Shown here in pieces: positions 9,257-19,429 of a stretch of DNA of 54,050 nt (positions within the stretch are counted from its first letter, which is position 1; the number at the start of each line of letters is the position of its first letter). The position numbers and the translations under genes were made by a program. Origin of the DNA: Streptomyces sp. NRRL S-337 (lineage in GTDB: Bacteria; Actinomycetota; Actinomycetes; Streptomycetales; Streptomycetaceae); NCBI RefSeq assembly GCF_000720175.1, contig NZ_JOIX01000049.1:1-54050 (forward strand). Reading direction: 5' to 3'. The notes below the pieces were generated by a model, which saw nothing but the letters and a program-made list of their open reading frames with translations, did no database searches and had not been told where the DNA came from.

Positions 9257-9510
9257 TTGCACGCTGGTCATGTACCAGGAGGGTTGCAGGTAGCCGCGTG
9301 CGAGGGAGCCGTTGGTGAAGTCCTCGATGTGCACCGTGGTCGCGTTGGTGGGCTGCTGGCAGACGCAGGAGACGGTGTTCCATGCGGGGTTGCCGCCTCG
9401 CGGGCGTACCACATGTTCCAGTTGGCGCCTTCCAACCAGACGGTGCCGACCTTCGAGCCGAACAGCTGCGGAGGCCCGGAATGGTTGGCCGAGATCATCA
9501 GCTCCGAGAG
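9257..9510 (-). pseudogene. GH12 endoglucanase, C-terminal remnant
   Basis: Two adjacent minus frames joined near 9384 give SELMISANHSGPPQLFGSKV, GTVWLEGANWNMWYA, WNTVSCVCQQPTNATTVHIE and DFTNGSLARGYLQPSWYMTS. This follows the C-terminal third of family 12 glycoside hydrolases: the E-L/I-M-I motif carrying a catalytic Glu, the GT...G..W.W strand and the ARGY.QPSWY..SVQ end. The N-terminal part, the signal peptide and an intact frame are missing. It lies tail-to-tail against the sigma-factor gene. Confidence 0.55.
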
Positions 9511-9559
9511 CGAAGGTGAACTCCTCTACGCTCAAAGCCCGTTGAGTGCCCCAAACTGC

Positions 9560-10340
9560 ACGACGCTCCTGCTGGCCGACGCCGGCTTCGACGGAGCCGA
9601 GTTCGTCCGCGGGGTCCATGACCCGGTGCGCAGTTCCTGGTGCGCTCCTCCGGCCGCCGGGTACCCACTCCCGGGCATCGTGCCGACGGCTCCTGCCTGG
9701 CCCGGATCGGCTACGGCGTCCTGCCCGCCCTGCTGACCGTCCACGCCATGGAGACCCACGTCACCCTAATCCTGACCGACGGCACCGTCCGCCACGGACA
9801 ATGGCGCCTGCTCAGCAGGCTCCTGGGCCCCGCCCTGCACCCCGCCACCGAGTTGGTCACCCTGTATCACGAGCGGTGGCAAGCCGAGACCACGTTCTCG
9901 ATCAAGGCGACGTTGCTGGACGGCCGCGCCCTGCGGTCGCGCAGCCTGCTCGGCATCGACCAGGAGGTTCAGGCTCTACTCGCCACCTACCAGGCACCGA
10001 TCCGCACCGCGGCCGACAGCGCCTGCACCCGGCCGGACCTGGACATGGACCGCATGAGCTGCACTGTCCTGTTGACCATCGCCGCCGACACGGTCGTCCC
10101 CGCCACCGGCATCCAGCCCCCGACCGACCCCGCCGACCTCCTCGGACCATCAGCCGGGCGGCACTCGGCGCCCTGCACCCCGCCCGGCGCCGACACCGCG
10201 TCAAAGCCCACATGCTCAAGAACCCCACAAGCAAGTACGGCCCGAACGCCGGACAACACCCCAAGACCAGCCAGAGCTACACCGTCCACAGCGTCATCAC
10301 GTTCTTCGAGTGCGGGCTTGCGAATAGCTCACGGAAGTAA
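9560..10340 (+). pseudogene. IS4-family transposase, C-terminal part, frameshifted
   Basis: Three frames together encode the C-terminal half of an IS4-type DDE transposase: LLLADAGFDGAEF (DDE aspartate region), then VTLYHERWQAETTFSIKATL with LRSRSLLGIDQEVQALLATY (YREK-like region and the catalytic Glu), then RVKAHMLKNPTSKYGPNAGQ to the end. At least two frame changes are needed and the N-terminal half is absent. A further short relic of a related element is at 19430-19520. Confidence 0.75.
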
Positions 10341-10933
10341 AGGAAATGGCGTTGCATTTGGCAGGACACCATTCGAGCTACCCCTGGAATGGGCCGGCCA
10401 AAGGCGCTTGGCGCTCCCGTGAGGGGTGGACTCACCCCTCACGGAAAGCCGAACCCGGTTCCATGACCCAACAAGCCGGGAGGGCCACCCGGTTAAATGG
10501 GTATCCCGGACCTCGCCATGCTGACCGCAATGACCTGCGGGAATGCAGGGATCGGCCGTGAAGCCGGCCGGCGGGCCGCAAAGGCGGCCGGCTCTGACAC
10601 CTGGTTGACGCGGTGAATTAATGCGTAGCGGCTGAGCGTTGACCGCGAATCCGGAGCTTGCTTTGCTTGGGGCCGGGACGACGCCCGACTCGCCGACCGA
10701 ATCCCCTCGGCACTCGAATTCAGCCCGGGCGTCTCCCATCGCACAGTTCACCCGACATGACCGTGACCACAAGAAGACTTGGCATGTTCCTGACGTGCTG
10801 CGGATGTCACACGTCAAAATTCCCCGACGCGCGACCAGCGGATCGAGCTGACCGTATTCGCACCGACCGGCGCCATCTCTTTCTCTGTTCCGGCCATGCA
10901 CATCCCTGTAGTTCACATCAAGGAGTCGAAAAA
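10341..10933. other. intergenic region upstream of the protease gene
   Basis: About 590 bp without a supported gene. It contains the hairpin at 10417-10444 and the presumed promoter and leader of the secreted protease. The GC content drops locally, as in many regulatory stretches. Confidence 0.45.
10417..10444. terminator. strong hairpin, terminator-like
   Basis: CCGTGAGGGGTG and CACCCCTCACGG form a perfect 12-bp stem with a 4-nt loop (GACT). No T-tract follows. It could end the IS4 remnant's transcription or act in the long leader of the protease gene. Confidence 0.5.
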
Positions 10934-11824
10934 GTGCGCATCAAGAGATACATCGGTATCGCCACCGCGCTCGCCTTTTCCTGCTTGGCACCCGTGGTGA
11001 GCGCCACCTCCGCGAACGCGACAGCACAGTCCCCCGCCCACCACCATCGGCACGGTACGGGCCTCAACCTCGCAGAGCTGCGGGCCCACAAGGGCGCCGC
11101 CAACAGGCTGGTGAAGCACGGAAACATGCTGGCGCCGCGTCCGCGAACAGGCGATGCACCGGAGAGCGCGGACCTGAGCAAGTACGCGCTCTCACCCGGC
11201 GACCAAGGGCGGGTCGGCTCCTGCGTCACCTGGGCCACCGGGTACTCCGGGTACGGGATCCTGATGAACGAACAGGGCGTCAAGGGCACCCCGATGGCGC
11301 CGATGTACATCTACTCGCAGATCGCCCAGGGCAGCGACCACGGCACCACCGGGCCCACCGCACTGTCGATGGAGCAGGACCAGGGCATCGACACCAAGGA
11401 CGACTACTGGCAGGGCGACTTCGACTACACCACCCAGCCGGACGACAACGAGCGCGCGAACGCCGCCCACTACAAGCTGTCCGGGTACACCGAACTTCCC
11501 ACCGACTCGTCCGAGTCGGCCAGGCCGGCCATCGAGGACGCGATATCGCAGGGCGAGCCGGTGGCGATGGGGTTCGAGGTGCCCGCGAACTTCGACGAGA
11601 TGCGTGATGCCCAGGCCGCCTCGAGCTACAGCTACCAACCCGAGGGTTCCACCGGCGACGGCCACGAGGTGACCATCGTGGCCTACAACGACCAGGGCGT
11701 GAAGATCGAGAACAGCTGGGGCGACGGCTGGGGTGACGGCGGGTACTTCACCGTCCCGTGGAGCTTCTTCGACAGCGGCTTCGCCAACGAGCTCAACGCC
11801 ATGGGCAAGCTCGTCCAGAGCTGA
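10934..11824 (+). CDS. secreted papain-like (C1 family) cysteine protease
   Basis: This 296-residue protein starts with a Sec signal peptide (about residues 1-32, RIKRYIGIATALAFSCLAPV...SANA) and a His-rich stretch. The mature part shows the C1A layout: the catalytic Cys in QGRVGSCVTWATGYSG, the catalytic His in GDGHEVTIVAYND and the Asn in IENSWGDGWGDGGYF. It should cleave peptides outside the cell. The start is GTG 10934, eight bases after AAGGAG; the open frame continues upstream but without a start site. The propeptide is short compared with eukaryotic papains. A strong hairpin follows the stop, so it is probably transcribed alone. Confidence 0.9.
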   Translation: MRIKRYIGIATALAFSCLAPVVSATSANATAQSPAHHHRHGTGLNLAELRAHKGAANRLVKHGNMLAPRPRTGDAPESADLSKYALSPGDQGRVGSCVTWATGYSGYGILMNEQGVKGTPMAPMYIYSQIAQGSDHGTTGPTALSMEQDQGIDTKDDYWQGDFDYTTQPDDNERANAAHYKLSGYTELPTDSSESARPAIEDAISQGEPVAMGFEVPANFDEMRDAQAASSYSYQPEGSTGDGHEVTIVAYNDQGVKIENSWGDGWGDGGYFTVPWSFFDSGFANELNAMGKLVQS

Positions 11825-11830
11825 GGCGGC

Positions 11831-11877
11831 ACGGTCCCTTCTCGGCCCCGGTCGGCGCCGGGCCGGGAAGGGGCCGT
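11831..11877. terminator. terminator hairpin after the protease gene
   Basis: Two 18-base arms, 11831-11848 (ACGGTCCCTTCTCGGCCC) and 11860-11877, pair with 16 matches around an 11-nt loop, starting seven bases after the protease stop codon. Confidence 0.65.
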
Positions 11878-12227
11878 TCGACGATGCGCCCGCTCGTGTT
11901 GCGACCAGCGCGCCGCGCTGCCCTGGCAGGCGTCGGCCGATACCTGACGAGGCGGTCCACGTCCGCCGCGCGGTCCGGCTCAACGCCGATACCGCCCCAT
12001 CGTGCACACGAGGCAGCCCCACCCGCCGCCCGTACGGTCATGTGCGGTGACGTCAGACACGCCTACCCTGTGGCGAGCCAGCGGGCGAGTTCTTGTAGCC
12101 GCACCCAACCTCTCGACGCCACTGAGGCGTCTGGGTTCACAGCGCCCAGCGCCGTGTGATGGTCAAAGTGGGGCCCCCGGGCTCAGGACAGCGCACCAGC
12201 GTGCGCGGCTGGAGGGAGATAACCGCG
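11878..12227. other. intergenic, promoter region of the LAL regulator
   Basis: About 350 bp with no supported gene; presumably holds the promoter of the LAL gene. Confidence 0.35.
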
Positions 12228-15005
12228 ATGCGCGAGGTCGTCGAGTGGGATACGGGGATACGAGAGCCGCTCGCGTCGTTCGCACCGGGCGCCGCGGTGC
12301 TGGTGCTCGTCGAGGGAGAGGCGGGGACGGGTAAGACCCGGTTCGTGCGGTGGCTGCTCGGGCTCCCGGAGCTCGGCCGGATGCCGCGCCTGACCGTGGC
12401 CTTCACGGCCTCGGGCGCTTCCGTCCACGAGGAATCCGCCCGCCCGACGGGGACCGCGCAGCCGCGGCCTGCCGCCAGGACCTGCACCTCACTGGGGGAA
12501 CTGCCGGTGCTGATCGGCGCTCGTGCGCCGACGCTGCTGGTGGCCGAGAACGTCCACCGTGCGGGCGAGCAGGACGCACGCGCACTGCGTGCGGTGCTGG
12601 CCCATCCCCCGGCAGGGCTGCGAGCCGTACTGACGTACCGGCCCGAGGAACTCGCCCGTCACGGACTGATGTTGGGCGCCCCGGTGGGGTACCCCGCCGA
12701 GTTGACCATCCTCCGACGGCGGCTCGGGCCACTCACCGTGGAAGCAGTCCGTGAGATGGCAGTGGCGGCACTGGGCGAGGAGCGTTGCCCGGCCCGGTTC
12801 GTCACCCGGCTTCATGAGCGCTCGGGCGGAATCGCGCAGGTGGTGGCCGATCTGGTGACGGAGCTGAAGACGGCCGGTCCGCCGGCGGACGGGAGCGCCA
12901 CACCCGTCGGTCGGCACCGGCTGACCGCCGCGGACGTCGACGAGGCCGCGGTGCCGGTTCGGCTCATGGAACTGGTGGTCGGCCGAATGGCGACGCTGGA
13001 CGAGAAGCAGCAGCGTGTGGTGTCGGCGGCAGCGGTGCTTGACGCGGTCGCCACGGAGGACGAACTGATCTCGGTGGCGGCCTTGTCCACGGGCGGCCGG
13101 GCGGCGCTGATAGCCGCGCTGTCCCCCTCGCCGCTGCACGAGGTGGGGCCCGGTCGGTACGGGTTCCGGGTACCGATGGAGTCGGCGGCCGTCTACCAAC
13201 TGCTGCCCGGCCCGGTGCGGTGGGAGCTGCACGGTCGCGCGGCCGAGGCGTTGAAGGCTCGGCGCCCGGTGCCGTGGGAGCGGCTCGCCCGCCACCAGCT
13301 GGCCTCCGGCCGGATCGCGGACTGGCTGGAGAGCGTGGAGAACGCGGCGCGAGAGGCCGCCGAGGCCGGAGACCACCAGCTGACGATCTCGTTGATCGAG
13401 GACACACTGGCACACCCCGAAGTTCCCCCGTCGGAGCGGGCTCGACTGGCCCGGATCCTCACACGCAGCGCAAATGACGGGCTCGGTTCCGACCGGACGG
13501 CGAAGGTTCTGCGTCGTCTGGCCGATGACCCCGCGCTGCCGACCGTCGTGCGCGGCGAGATACGCCTCAACCTTGGGATATTCCTGTACAACCAGGTCGG
13601 ACGGGGCCACGATGGACGCGCTGAGGTCGCCAAAGTGGCCGAGGAGTTGAGCGACTCCAGTCCGGTACTGGCGGCGCGGGCCATGGCGACGCTTGCGATG
13701 CCCTTCTTGACCGGTGTCCCGCTGGCGGAGAATCTCGCGTGGCTGGCGCGGGCCGAGGCCACCGCGGCCGAAAGCGGGGACGCGGTGGTCCAGGCGGCGT
13801 TCGCATCGAACCGGTCGAGCGTGCTGTGCGCCACGGGTAATGCGGACGGGTGGCGCCACGTGGCACGACTTCCCCGAAAATGCGACGATCCGCGCATTCT
13901 CCGGTACTCGATATTCGGCCTGGCCAATGCCGCCGAACTGGCGGTCTGGCTAGGTGAGTACGCACGAGCGCGCGAGCTGACAGCCGAGTGCGTGAGCATG
14001 TGGGCTCGGTGCAAGCAGCCGTACTGGGAACAGTCCGCATTGGTTACCTCGATGCACCTGGATCTGAGGACCGGTCAGTGGGCCGGCCTGGCCGACCGGG
14101 CCCGCACGCTGGTGGCAGAGGCGGGTGGTCCGCGTGTCAGCAACGCCAGGCTCGTACTCGGCCTGCTCGCCCTGGCGAAAGGCGAGTGGGACCAGGTGGA
14201 CACGTACCTGTCGGGCTCCGAGCTGTTGGGCGACGACGCCAACGCACACGAGATGGCCGCGGCATCGGGCGGTCGCATCAGGCTTGCGCTCACCCGCCAC
14301 GACCCGGAGGCCGCGACCCGCGAGGGAGCCGAGGCATGGGCCAGGCTCCAGGCCAAGGGCGTGTGGGTATGGGCGGCCGAATTGGCTCCTTGGGCCGTGG
14401 AAGCGACGTCCCGGGCTGGCGACCTGGACACGGCGCGACAGATGGTGGACGAGTTCGCGGCTGGTATAGCGGGCAGACAGGCACCCGCCGCCACGGCAGC
14501 ACTGACCTGGTGCCGCGCGATGCTGGCCGAGGCAGACGGCGAACTCCAGGAAGCCGCCGAGCACTTTCAGCTTGCCCGTACACACTTTCAGGCGCTTCCC
14601 CGGCCCTACGAGGCGGCCCTCACCGCGGAGGCCGGCGCCCGGTGCGCCCTGGCAGGCGGCTGGAGGATCAGCGCGAGCATCTCACAACTCGAAGCGGCTG
14701 CACGGGAACTGGGTGCCCTCGGCGCCGCATGGGACGTGGCTCGGGTACGGACGAAACTGCGCAACCACCAGCCCGCCGAGCGTCGCCGACCGGGCCGTCC
14801 CGGCTACGGCGAGCGGCTGTCGCCCCGCGAGCAGGAGGTGGCCGCGCTCGCCGGTGCGGGGATGAGCAACCGCGAGATCGCCACCACCTTGTACCTGTCC
14901 CCACGCACCGTGGAGCAGCATGTAGCCCGCGCCCTGCGGAAGTTGGGCGCTGCCTCCCGTCGCGACCTGGCACTGCTGGACCGGAACAGCGAGCCGCCCG
15001 GCTGA
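12228..15005 (+). CDS. LuxR-family large ATP-binding (LAL) regulator
   Basis: This 925-residue transcription factor belongs to the LAL class, which often activate secondary-metabolism or catabolic operons. It has an N-terminal AAA-type ATPase with Walker A VEGEAGTGKTR (about residues 28-38), a long helical TPR-like middle, and a C-terminal LuxR helix-turn-helix (about 862-920: LSPREQEVAALAGAGMSNRE, then SPRTVEQHVARALRKLGA). ATG 12228 follows GGAGGGAG at good spacing; the frame opens earlier at 12156 without a site. No biosynthetic genes are adjacent, so its targets are not evident. Confidence 0.9.
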   Translation: MREVVEWDTGIREPLASFAPGAAVLVLVEGEAGTGKTRFVRWLLGLPELGRMPRLTVAFTASGASVHEESARPTGTAQPRPAARTCTSLGELPVLIGARAPTLLVAENVHRAGEQDARALRAVLAHPPAGLRAVLTYRPEELARHGLMLGAPVGYPAELTILRRRLGPLTVEAVREMAVAALGEERCPARFVTRLHERSGGIAQVVADLVTELKTAGPPADGSATPVGRHRLTAADVDEAAVPVRLMELVVGRMATLDEKQQRVVSAAAVLDAVATEDELISVAALSTGGRAALIAALSPSPLHEVGPGRYGFRVPMESAAVYQLLPGPVRWELHGRAAEALKARRPVPWERLARHQLASGRIADWLESVENAAREAAEAGDHQLTISLIEDTLAHPEVPPSERARLARILTRSANDGLGSDRTAKVLRRLADDPALPTVVRGEIRLNLGIFLYNQVGRGHDGRAEVAKVAEELSDSSPVLAARAMATLAMPFLTGVPLAENLAWLARAEATAAESGDAVVQAAFASNRSSVLCATGNADGWRHVARLPRKCDDPRILRYSIFGLANAAELAVWLGEYARARELTAECVSMWARCKQPYWEQSALVTSMHLDLRTGQWAGLADRARTLVAEAGGPRVSNARLVLGLLALAKGEWDQVDTYLSGSELLGDDANAHEMAAASGGRIRLALTRHDPEAATREGAEAWARLQAKGVWVWAAELAPWAVEATSRAGDLDTARQMVDEFAAGIAGRQAPAATAALTWCRAMLAEADGELQEAAEHFQLARTHFQALPRPYEAALTAEAGARCALAGGWRISASISQLEAAARELGALGAAWDVARVRTKLRNHQPAERRRPGRPGYGERLSPREQEVAALAGAGMSNREIATTLYLSPRTVEQHVARALRKLGAASRRDLALLDRNSEPPG

Positions 15006-15084
15006 GTACGTGGCATCACCGGGCGAGTGGGAGTCAGGGGTTGCCGCCCCCAACTCCTGGGGGAGCGGCCTAGTGTGGGTCCCG

Positions 15085-15495
15085 CTGCGCGATCGACTCG
15101 GTGAACATGCGGGCCCTGAAAAGGGGGACCTGACAGGTCCGAATCCTGTGGACCGGGGCAAGTACGGCTCGAAGATCCACTTGATCACCGAACGGACCGG
15201 TCTTCCCCTGTCCGTCGGAATCTCGGGGGCGAACCTGCACGACAGCCAGGCCCTGATACCTCTGGTGAAGGGCATACCGCCGATCCGCTCCCGCCGAGGA
15301 CCCCGGCGACGCAGGCCGGCAAGCTCCACGGCGACAAGGGCTACGACTACGACCATCTGCGGCGATGGTTACGCCGACGAGGCATCACCCACCGCATCGC
15401 CCGCAAGGGCATCGACACCTCACAGCGACTGGGCCGCCACCGCTGGACAGTCGAACGCACCATGTCCTGGCTCGCCGGCTGCCGCCGCCGCAGGG
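15085..15495 (+). pseudogene. IS5-family (IS427-like) transposase, internal/C-terminal fragment
   Basis: The plus strand encodes AIDSVNMRALK, then a run of A and G where such elements shift frame, then DLTGPNPVDRGKYGSKIHLI, SVGISGANLHDSQ and IPPIRSRRGPRRRR; after another frame change come KGYDYDHLRRWLRRRGI and LGRHRWTVERTMSWLAGC. This parallels the more complete copy at 45058-45845. The N-terminal half is missing and the end is cut off at about 15495. Confidence 0.75.
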
Positions 15496-15744
15496 TGCGG
15501 CGTCGGCGTCAGGCATCTTTCCGACGGACTTGACCTTCAGTCTTCTGGAGATTGGGGTTCAGGCAATCCAGCTTTCACCGTGTCACGCGGGTCCCTCGAC
15601 GCCCTGTCTCCAATGCCTGAGCCCGGCCGTCGATTTTCTGGCATGCTGCGGTCCCATCACCGTTTCCGGATTAGGTAAGCCATCAGACCCAAGAACCTCC
15701 CTCCAAATTCTTCCCGATTGAATCGGGGATACGACAAGGCGCCT

Positions 15745-16488
15745 CATGGCGCACTGCCACCGGTCCGCGACCTGGACGGCCTGCGGGGCGCCGGCGGAGG
15801 CGCCTTCGGCGAAGAACGGCGCACGATCGCGGCAGACGACCTCAATGCCCGGCCGTTCGGCGAGCCAGGCCGCCAGGCTGGACGCCTCCCGGTCCGGCAG
15901 CAGATCGACGGGGCGGCGGGTCTCGATGTCGACGAGGACGGTTCCGTAGTGGCGGCCCTTGCGGGTGGCGTACTCGTCCACGCCGACCACCCGCGGCACG
16001 GGGACATCGGGCTCGGGCAGCGCATCGACCAGCCGGAGCACCGTGCTGCGGCTGACGGATACCCCGAGAACGCGGGCGATGCGGGCTCCGGCCCGGCCCG
16101 CGAGGGCCAGGCCCACCGCGGCCAGGGTGGAGCGCAACCGCTCGGTCCGCTGACCGTGCCGACGTGTCAAGCCGGGTATCTGCTCGACGAAGGTACGGCG
16201 TGCGCAGCCCGAGTTCCCGCAGGTGAACCGACGGACCCTCAGCTGGAGAACAACGCTTCGGCCACCGCTCGGTACATCAGCGGGAAACCGCAGGTAGGAA
16301 CCATGAACCCGGTTCGACCAGACTCCGCAGACCGGACACAGGGCACCGTTCGCGATGCATTGCGCGTCAACGCGCATTGTCTCGATGTTCACGTCCACCG
16401 ACAGCACCGCGACGTCCGCGATCGACGGGAACAACAACTCCTTCAGCCAGCGCGTGACCTCTTCCACGGCCTCGAACTGTCGGCGCAA
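15745..16488 (-). pseudogene. ISL3-family transposase, N-terminal half
   Basis: The minus frame begins with the ISL3 zinc-binding segment ([13 protein letters not shown] followed by [16 protein letters not shown]), then the start of the DDE domain ([30 protein letters not shown]). Similarity stops at AVQVADRWQ, where ISL3 proteins normally continue for about 250 more residues. The frame runs on into unrelated sequence to 15583. Only about half of the transposase is present, so it is inactive. Confidence 0.8.
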
Positions 16489-16735
16489 CTGCCTTGTCCA
16501 CGGACCATTTTCGGGCGACTTCGCGCACGGCTCGAAGGTGTCCGGATGTCACTCAGAGTGGCCACGTCACAGAACCTGAGCCAGAACCCGTTCTGATGGA
16601 CATAACCAACCGATGCTGCGAAATGGCTGCGCCACGCCGCACGCGCACAGCTGGGGAACGGCCACGAGGAACAACGCCCGGCCGCGGACCACGGAGACGA
16701 GACGGGCCTCGCCCGCTGAAACGGCACCGCACGCT

Positions 16736-16993
16736 TCAGCGGGCACCGGAGCGGCGCCACGGCTTGTTGTACGAGCCGCCGCAGGCGCGGCAGGAGGCGG
16801 TGTGGACGATGCTGGCGGGGGTCATCTGCCCGGCCGGTTCGGCCGGGTGGGGCTGGCCCAGAATGACCGCGGTCAGCTCCGGTTCCGCGCAGGAGCACGG
16901 GCGGCCCGTACGCCGGGGGCGCGGGCGGGCTATCGAAGGCGCGGGCACCGCGGCCGTGTCCGTCTTGCCCGCCGACTCCTGGAGGTATTCCAT
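16736..16993 (-). CDS. small hypothetical protein, uncertain
   Basis: An 85-residue frame starting at an ATG has no clear ribosome binding site. It ends with a CxxCGG-like stretch (CRACGGSYNKPWRR). The frame is open upstream as far as the end of the YVTN gene, with Arg-rich sequence (HRNTRRRRKVPIDGWR), so the true start could be earlier and the gene could be coupled to the YVTN gene. I recognise no family. Confidence 0.25.
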   Translation of the reverse strand: MEYLQESAGKTDTAAVPAPSIARPRPRRTGRPCSCAEPELTAVILGQPHPAEPAGQMTPASIVHTASCRACGGSYNKPWRRSGAR

Positions 16994-17115
16994 CCGCCAG
17001 CCGTCGATGGGGACCTTGCGGCGACGGCGGGTGTTGCGGTGGAAAAGCTGCTGCTCGGCGCGTTCCTGGATTGTCGAGGCGGAGGGCGCCGCCCGGTCCC
17101 GGGGGCGGGGCGGGG

Positions 17116-18672
17116 TCAGGGCTCGATGACTCCTGCGTGGTCGGACGAGGCCAGCAGGGTGGGGGTGCCGGCGAACTTGGCGTCGTAGCCGCCGTTGAGG
17201 AGGATCAGCGTCAGGGTGAGCGTTTCGTTCAGGCGGGCGGTGCCCTGGGCGTCGGTGGTGGCGGTGCCCAGGACGGTCGTTCCGGTGCTGAACGTGATGG
17301 TCTGGCCGGGTACCGGAAGTCCGGTGCTTGTGTCGGTCAGCGTGGCGGTCAGGAACGGGAAGTACACCTGCGGTGGGAATAGTTTCGTCAGTGCCGGGGT
17401 CGCGGTCAGCCGGGTGGCGTGGCTGACCGGGAGATAGGTGAATCCGTTCACCAGGCTGGCGGTGCCACCGGGTGTGGTGACAGTGACGGTGGCCGGGCCG
17501 GCCGCGCCGGGCGGGGTGGTGGCGGTGATCTGCGTGCCGGCGGGGTTGACGCTCACCCCGGTGGCGGGGTTGCCGCCGATAGCGACGCTCGCCCCGGTCA
17601 GGTTCGTGCCGGTGATCGTCACGACCGTTCCGCCCGTCGTGGGCCCCTGGGCGGGGTTGATACTGCTGAGGGTGGGCGTCGGTTGGATAACGCTCACGCT
17701 GTTTGACCCGCTGTTGGCGACATAGATTTTGCCGTTGGGGGCAACGGCGTCGGCGAAGGGGGCGAGGCCGACGGGGATGGGGGCGCCCACCACGGTATTG
17801 GTAGTGGTGTCGATCATCGTCACGTCATTCGTGCCGAGGTCGGCGACGTAGGCACTGCCGCTGGGTGCGACAGCCACAGGGATCGGGAGGCCGCCGACGG
17901 GGATGGGGGCGCCCACCACGGTATTGGTGGTGGTGTTGATCACCGTGACGGCGTTGGCGCCTTCACAGGCCACATAGGCGTTGCCGTTGGGAGCGATGGC
18001 CACCCCGAAAGGGGCGTTCGCCACGGGGATGCCGGGCACCAGGACGAAGTTGGTGGTGGTGTCGATCACCGTCACCGTACTCGAGCCGAAGTTGGTCACG
18101 TAGGCGTTGCCGTTGGGAGCGACGGCCACCCCTTCGGGGTCGGAGCCGACCGGGATGCTGGGCACCAGGACGGTGTTGGTGGTGGTGTCGATCACCACTA
18201 CGTCGTTCGACGAGAACCGCGTGACGTAGGCGTTTCCGTTGGGGGCAACGGTCACAGCGGTCGGGTTGGGACCGACGGGGATGGGGGCGCCCACCACGGT
18301 GTTGGTGGTGGTGCTGATCACCGACACCGTGCCCGAGGACCTGTTCGCCACGTAGGCGTTGCCATTGGGAGCGACCGCCACGCCGGTCGGCCCGGAGCCG
18401 ACAGGAATGCCGGGAACCAGAACGGTGTCGGTGGTGGTGTCGATCACCGTCACGGTGTTCGACGCGAAGTTGGTGACGTAGGCGTTACCGTTCGACGCAA
18501 CGGCCACCCCGCGCGGGTTCGCGCCGACGGGAATCGTCGTCACCACGGCGAGGGTCGTGATCCCCCTGACTCCTGCGGTCCGGGCCGGATCCAGGCCACT
18601 CGGCAGCTGCCGGCCGGTGACGGCAGCCTCCAGGAACAGGTCGTGCCACGACATCTGAACGTTAGGATCCAT
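17116..18672 (-). CDS. YVTN seven-blade beta-propeller protein with IPT/TIG and Ig-like domains
   Basis: The 518-residue protein has a short N-terminal region (1-45), seven consecutive 42-residue YVTN repeats (about 46-340, each like IPVGSGPTGVAVAPNGNAYV followed by IDTTTNTV), an IPT/TIG domain (about 343-425, INPAQGPTTGGTVVTITGTN) and a C-terminal Ig-like domain (about 430-515). Seven repeats make one complete propeller. Such proteins usually sit at the cell surface and bind partners or glycans, yet no signal peptide or membrane helix is visible here. ATG 18672 follows AAGGGG. The blades are also repetitive at the DNA level with a 126-bp period, so copy number may vary. Confidence 0.85.
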   Translation of the reverse strand: MDPNVQMSWHDLFLEAAVTGRQLPSGLDPARTAGVRGITTLAVVTTIPVGANPRGVAVASNGNAYVTNFASNTVTVIDTTTDTVLVPGIPVGSGPTGVAVAPNGNAYVANRSSGTVSVISTTTNTVVGAPIPVGPNPTAVTVAPNGNAYVTRFSSNDVVVIDTTTNTVLVPSIPVGSDPEGVAVAPNGNAYVTNFGSSTVTVIDTTTNFVLVPGIPVANAPFGVAIAPNGNAYVACEGANAVTVINTTTNTVVGAPIPVGGLPIPVAVAPSGSAYVADLGTNDVTMIDTTTNTVVGAPIPVGLAPFADAVAPNGKIYVANSGSNSVSVIQPTPTLSSINPAQGPTTGGTVVTITGTNLTGASVAIGGNPATGVSVNPAGTQITATTPPGAAGPATVTVTTPGGTASLVNGFTYLPVSHATRLTATPALTKLFPPQVYFPFLTATLTDTSTGLPVPGQTITFSTGTTVLGTATTDAQGTARLNETLTLTLILLNGGYDAKFAGTPTLLASSDHAGVIEP

Positions 18673-18995
18673 TGCGGGCCCCTTTCAAAGAAGGGACCGC
18701 CTCTCGTCTGCCAAGCGCCACCCCGTACTGGCACAGGCACACAATCCCGCTCTGGGGCACTCCAGCAACCACACGTCACAACACACAGCAGGCTGCTCAC
18801 CCCAGGAAGGATGGGCAGCCCACTGGTTGCTAATCGTCCCTTTCATGCCCTCATTTGAATCGACGAAACACCACCGAGCCCTCGCAGCTAACCAACCAGC
18901 TTGCGGCCTGTCCGGCGGATCTTCACGGCTGGCAGAGGCTGTAGGGTCCATCCGGCCCATCAACGATCTGGGGATGTGGGAGGGGGCCGTCGGAT
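18673..18995. other. intergenic region between YVTN gene and a truncated gene
   Basis: About 320 bp with no supported gene. It should hold the promoters of the divergent YVTN gene and of the gene starting at 18996. Confidence 0.4.
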
Positions 18996-19235
18996 ATGTG
19001 GCCAGACCAGCAGGCCGTGACTGCTGAATCCGATCCTGATCAGTGGGACTTGGAGCCGCTTGAACGTGTTGGTCCTCTCCGGTTCGGCGTAAGCCTGCAG
19101 GAGGCGATCGCTGCGATGGACGCACAGGAATTCACCTCTGACACCTCGTCGATCGAGAACTTCGGCCCGTTCGAGCAGATACGCGCTCAGTTCCGCAAGG
19201 CGGAAGCATCCAGGAACCAAGTGGATGTAGTGGCA
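18996..19235 (+). pseudogene. 3'-truncated small gene, immunity/lipoprotein-like N-terminus
   Basis: An ATG at 18996 with GGGAGGGGG upstream starts about 79 convincing residues (DQWDLEPLERVGPLRFGVSL and SSIENFGPFEQIRAQFRKAE). The VGPLRFG.S..EA segment is seen at the start of many actinobacterial proteins of unknown role found near toxin loci. After about 19235 the frame stays open but turns into low-complexity Arg/Pro shadow sequence, just before an IS4 relic. I conclude the 3' part was replaced. Confidence 0.5.
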
Positions 19236-19429
19236 CCGCGCCGCCTACGCAGGCCTCGCCCGGGCCACTCGCCTTCGGCTGTCAGTGTTGCCGGCGGTAT
19301 CCCCTTGGGGTGGCTGGGTGCGTGCAGGGGGCGTCGCTTAGGTGCTGGTGGGCGCGGGGGAGTGCGCGCCTGGCATGGCGAGGTTGTGCATATGTCTGTG
19401 TTTTGTCACACCACTCATCCACGCGGCCG

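Noticed and set aside
12489..13859. 456-codon minus-strand frame inside the LAL gene
   Set aside because: No motif or start site; codon bias favours the LAL frame.
17700..18540. Regular 126-bp spaced repeats, considered as CRISPR or tandem satellite
   Set aside because: The period corresponds to 42-residue YVTN blades in an intact reading frame; no spacer-like variable units.
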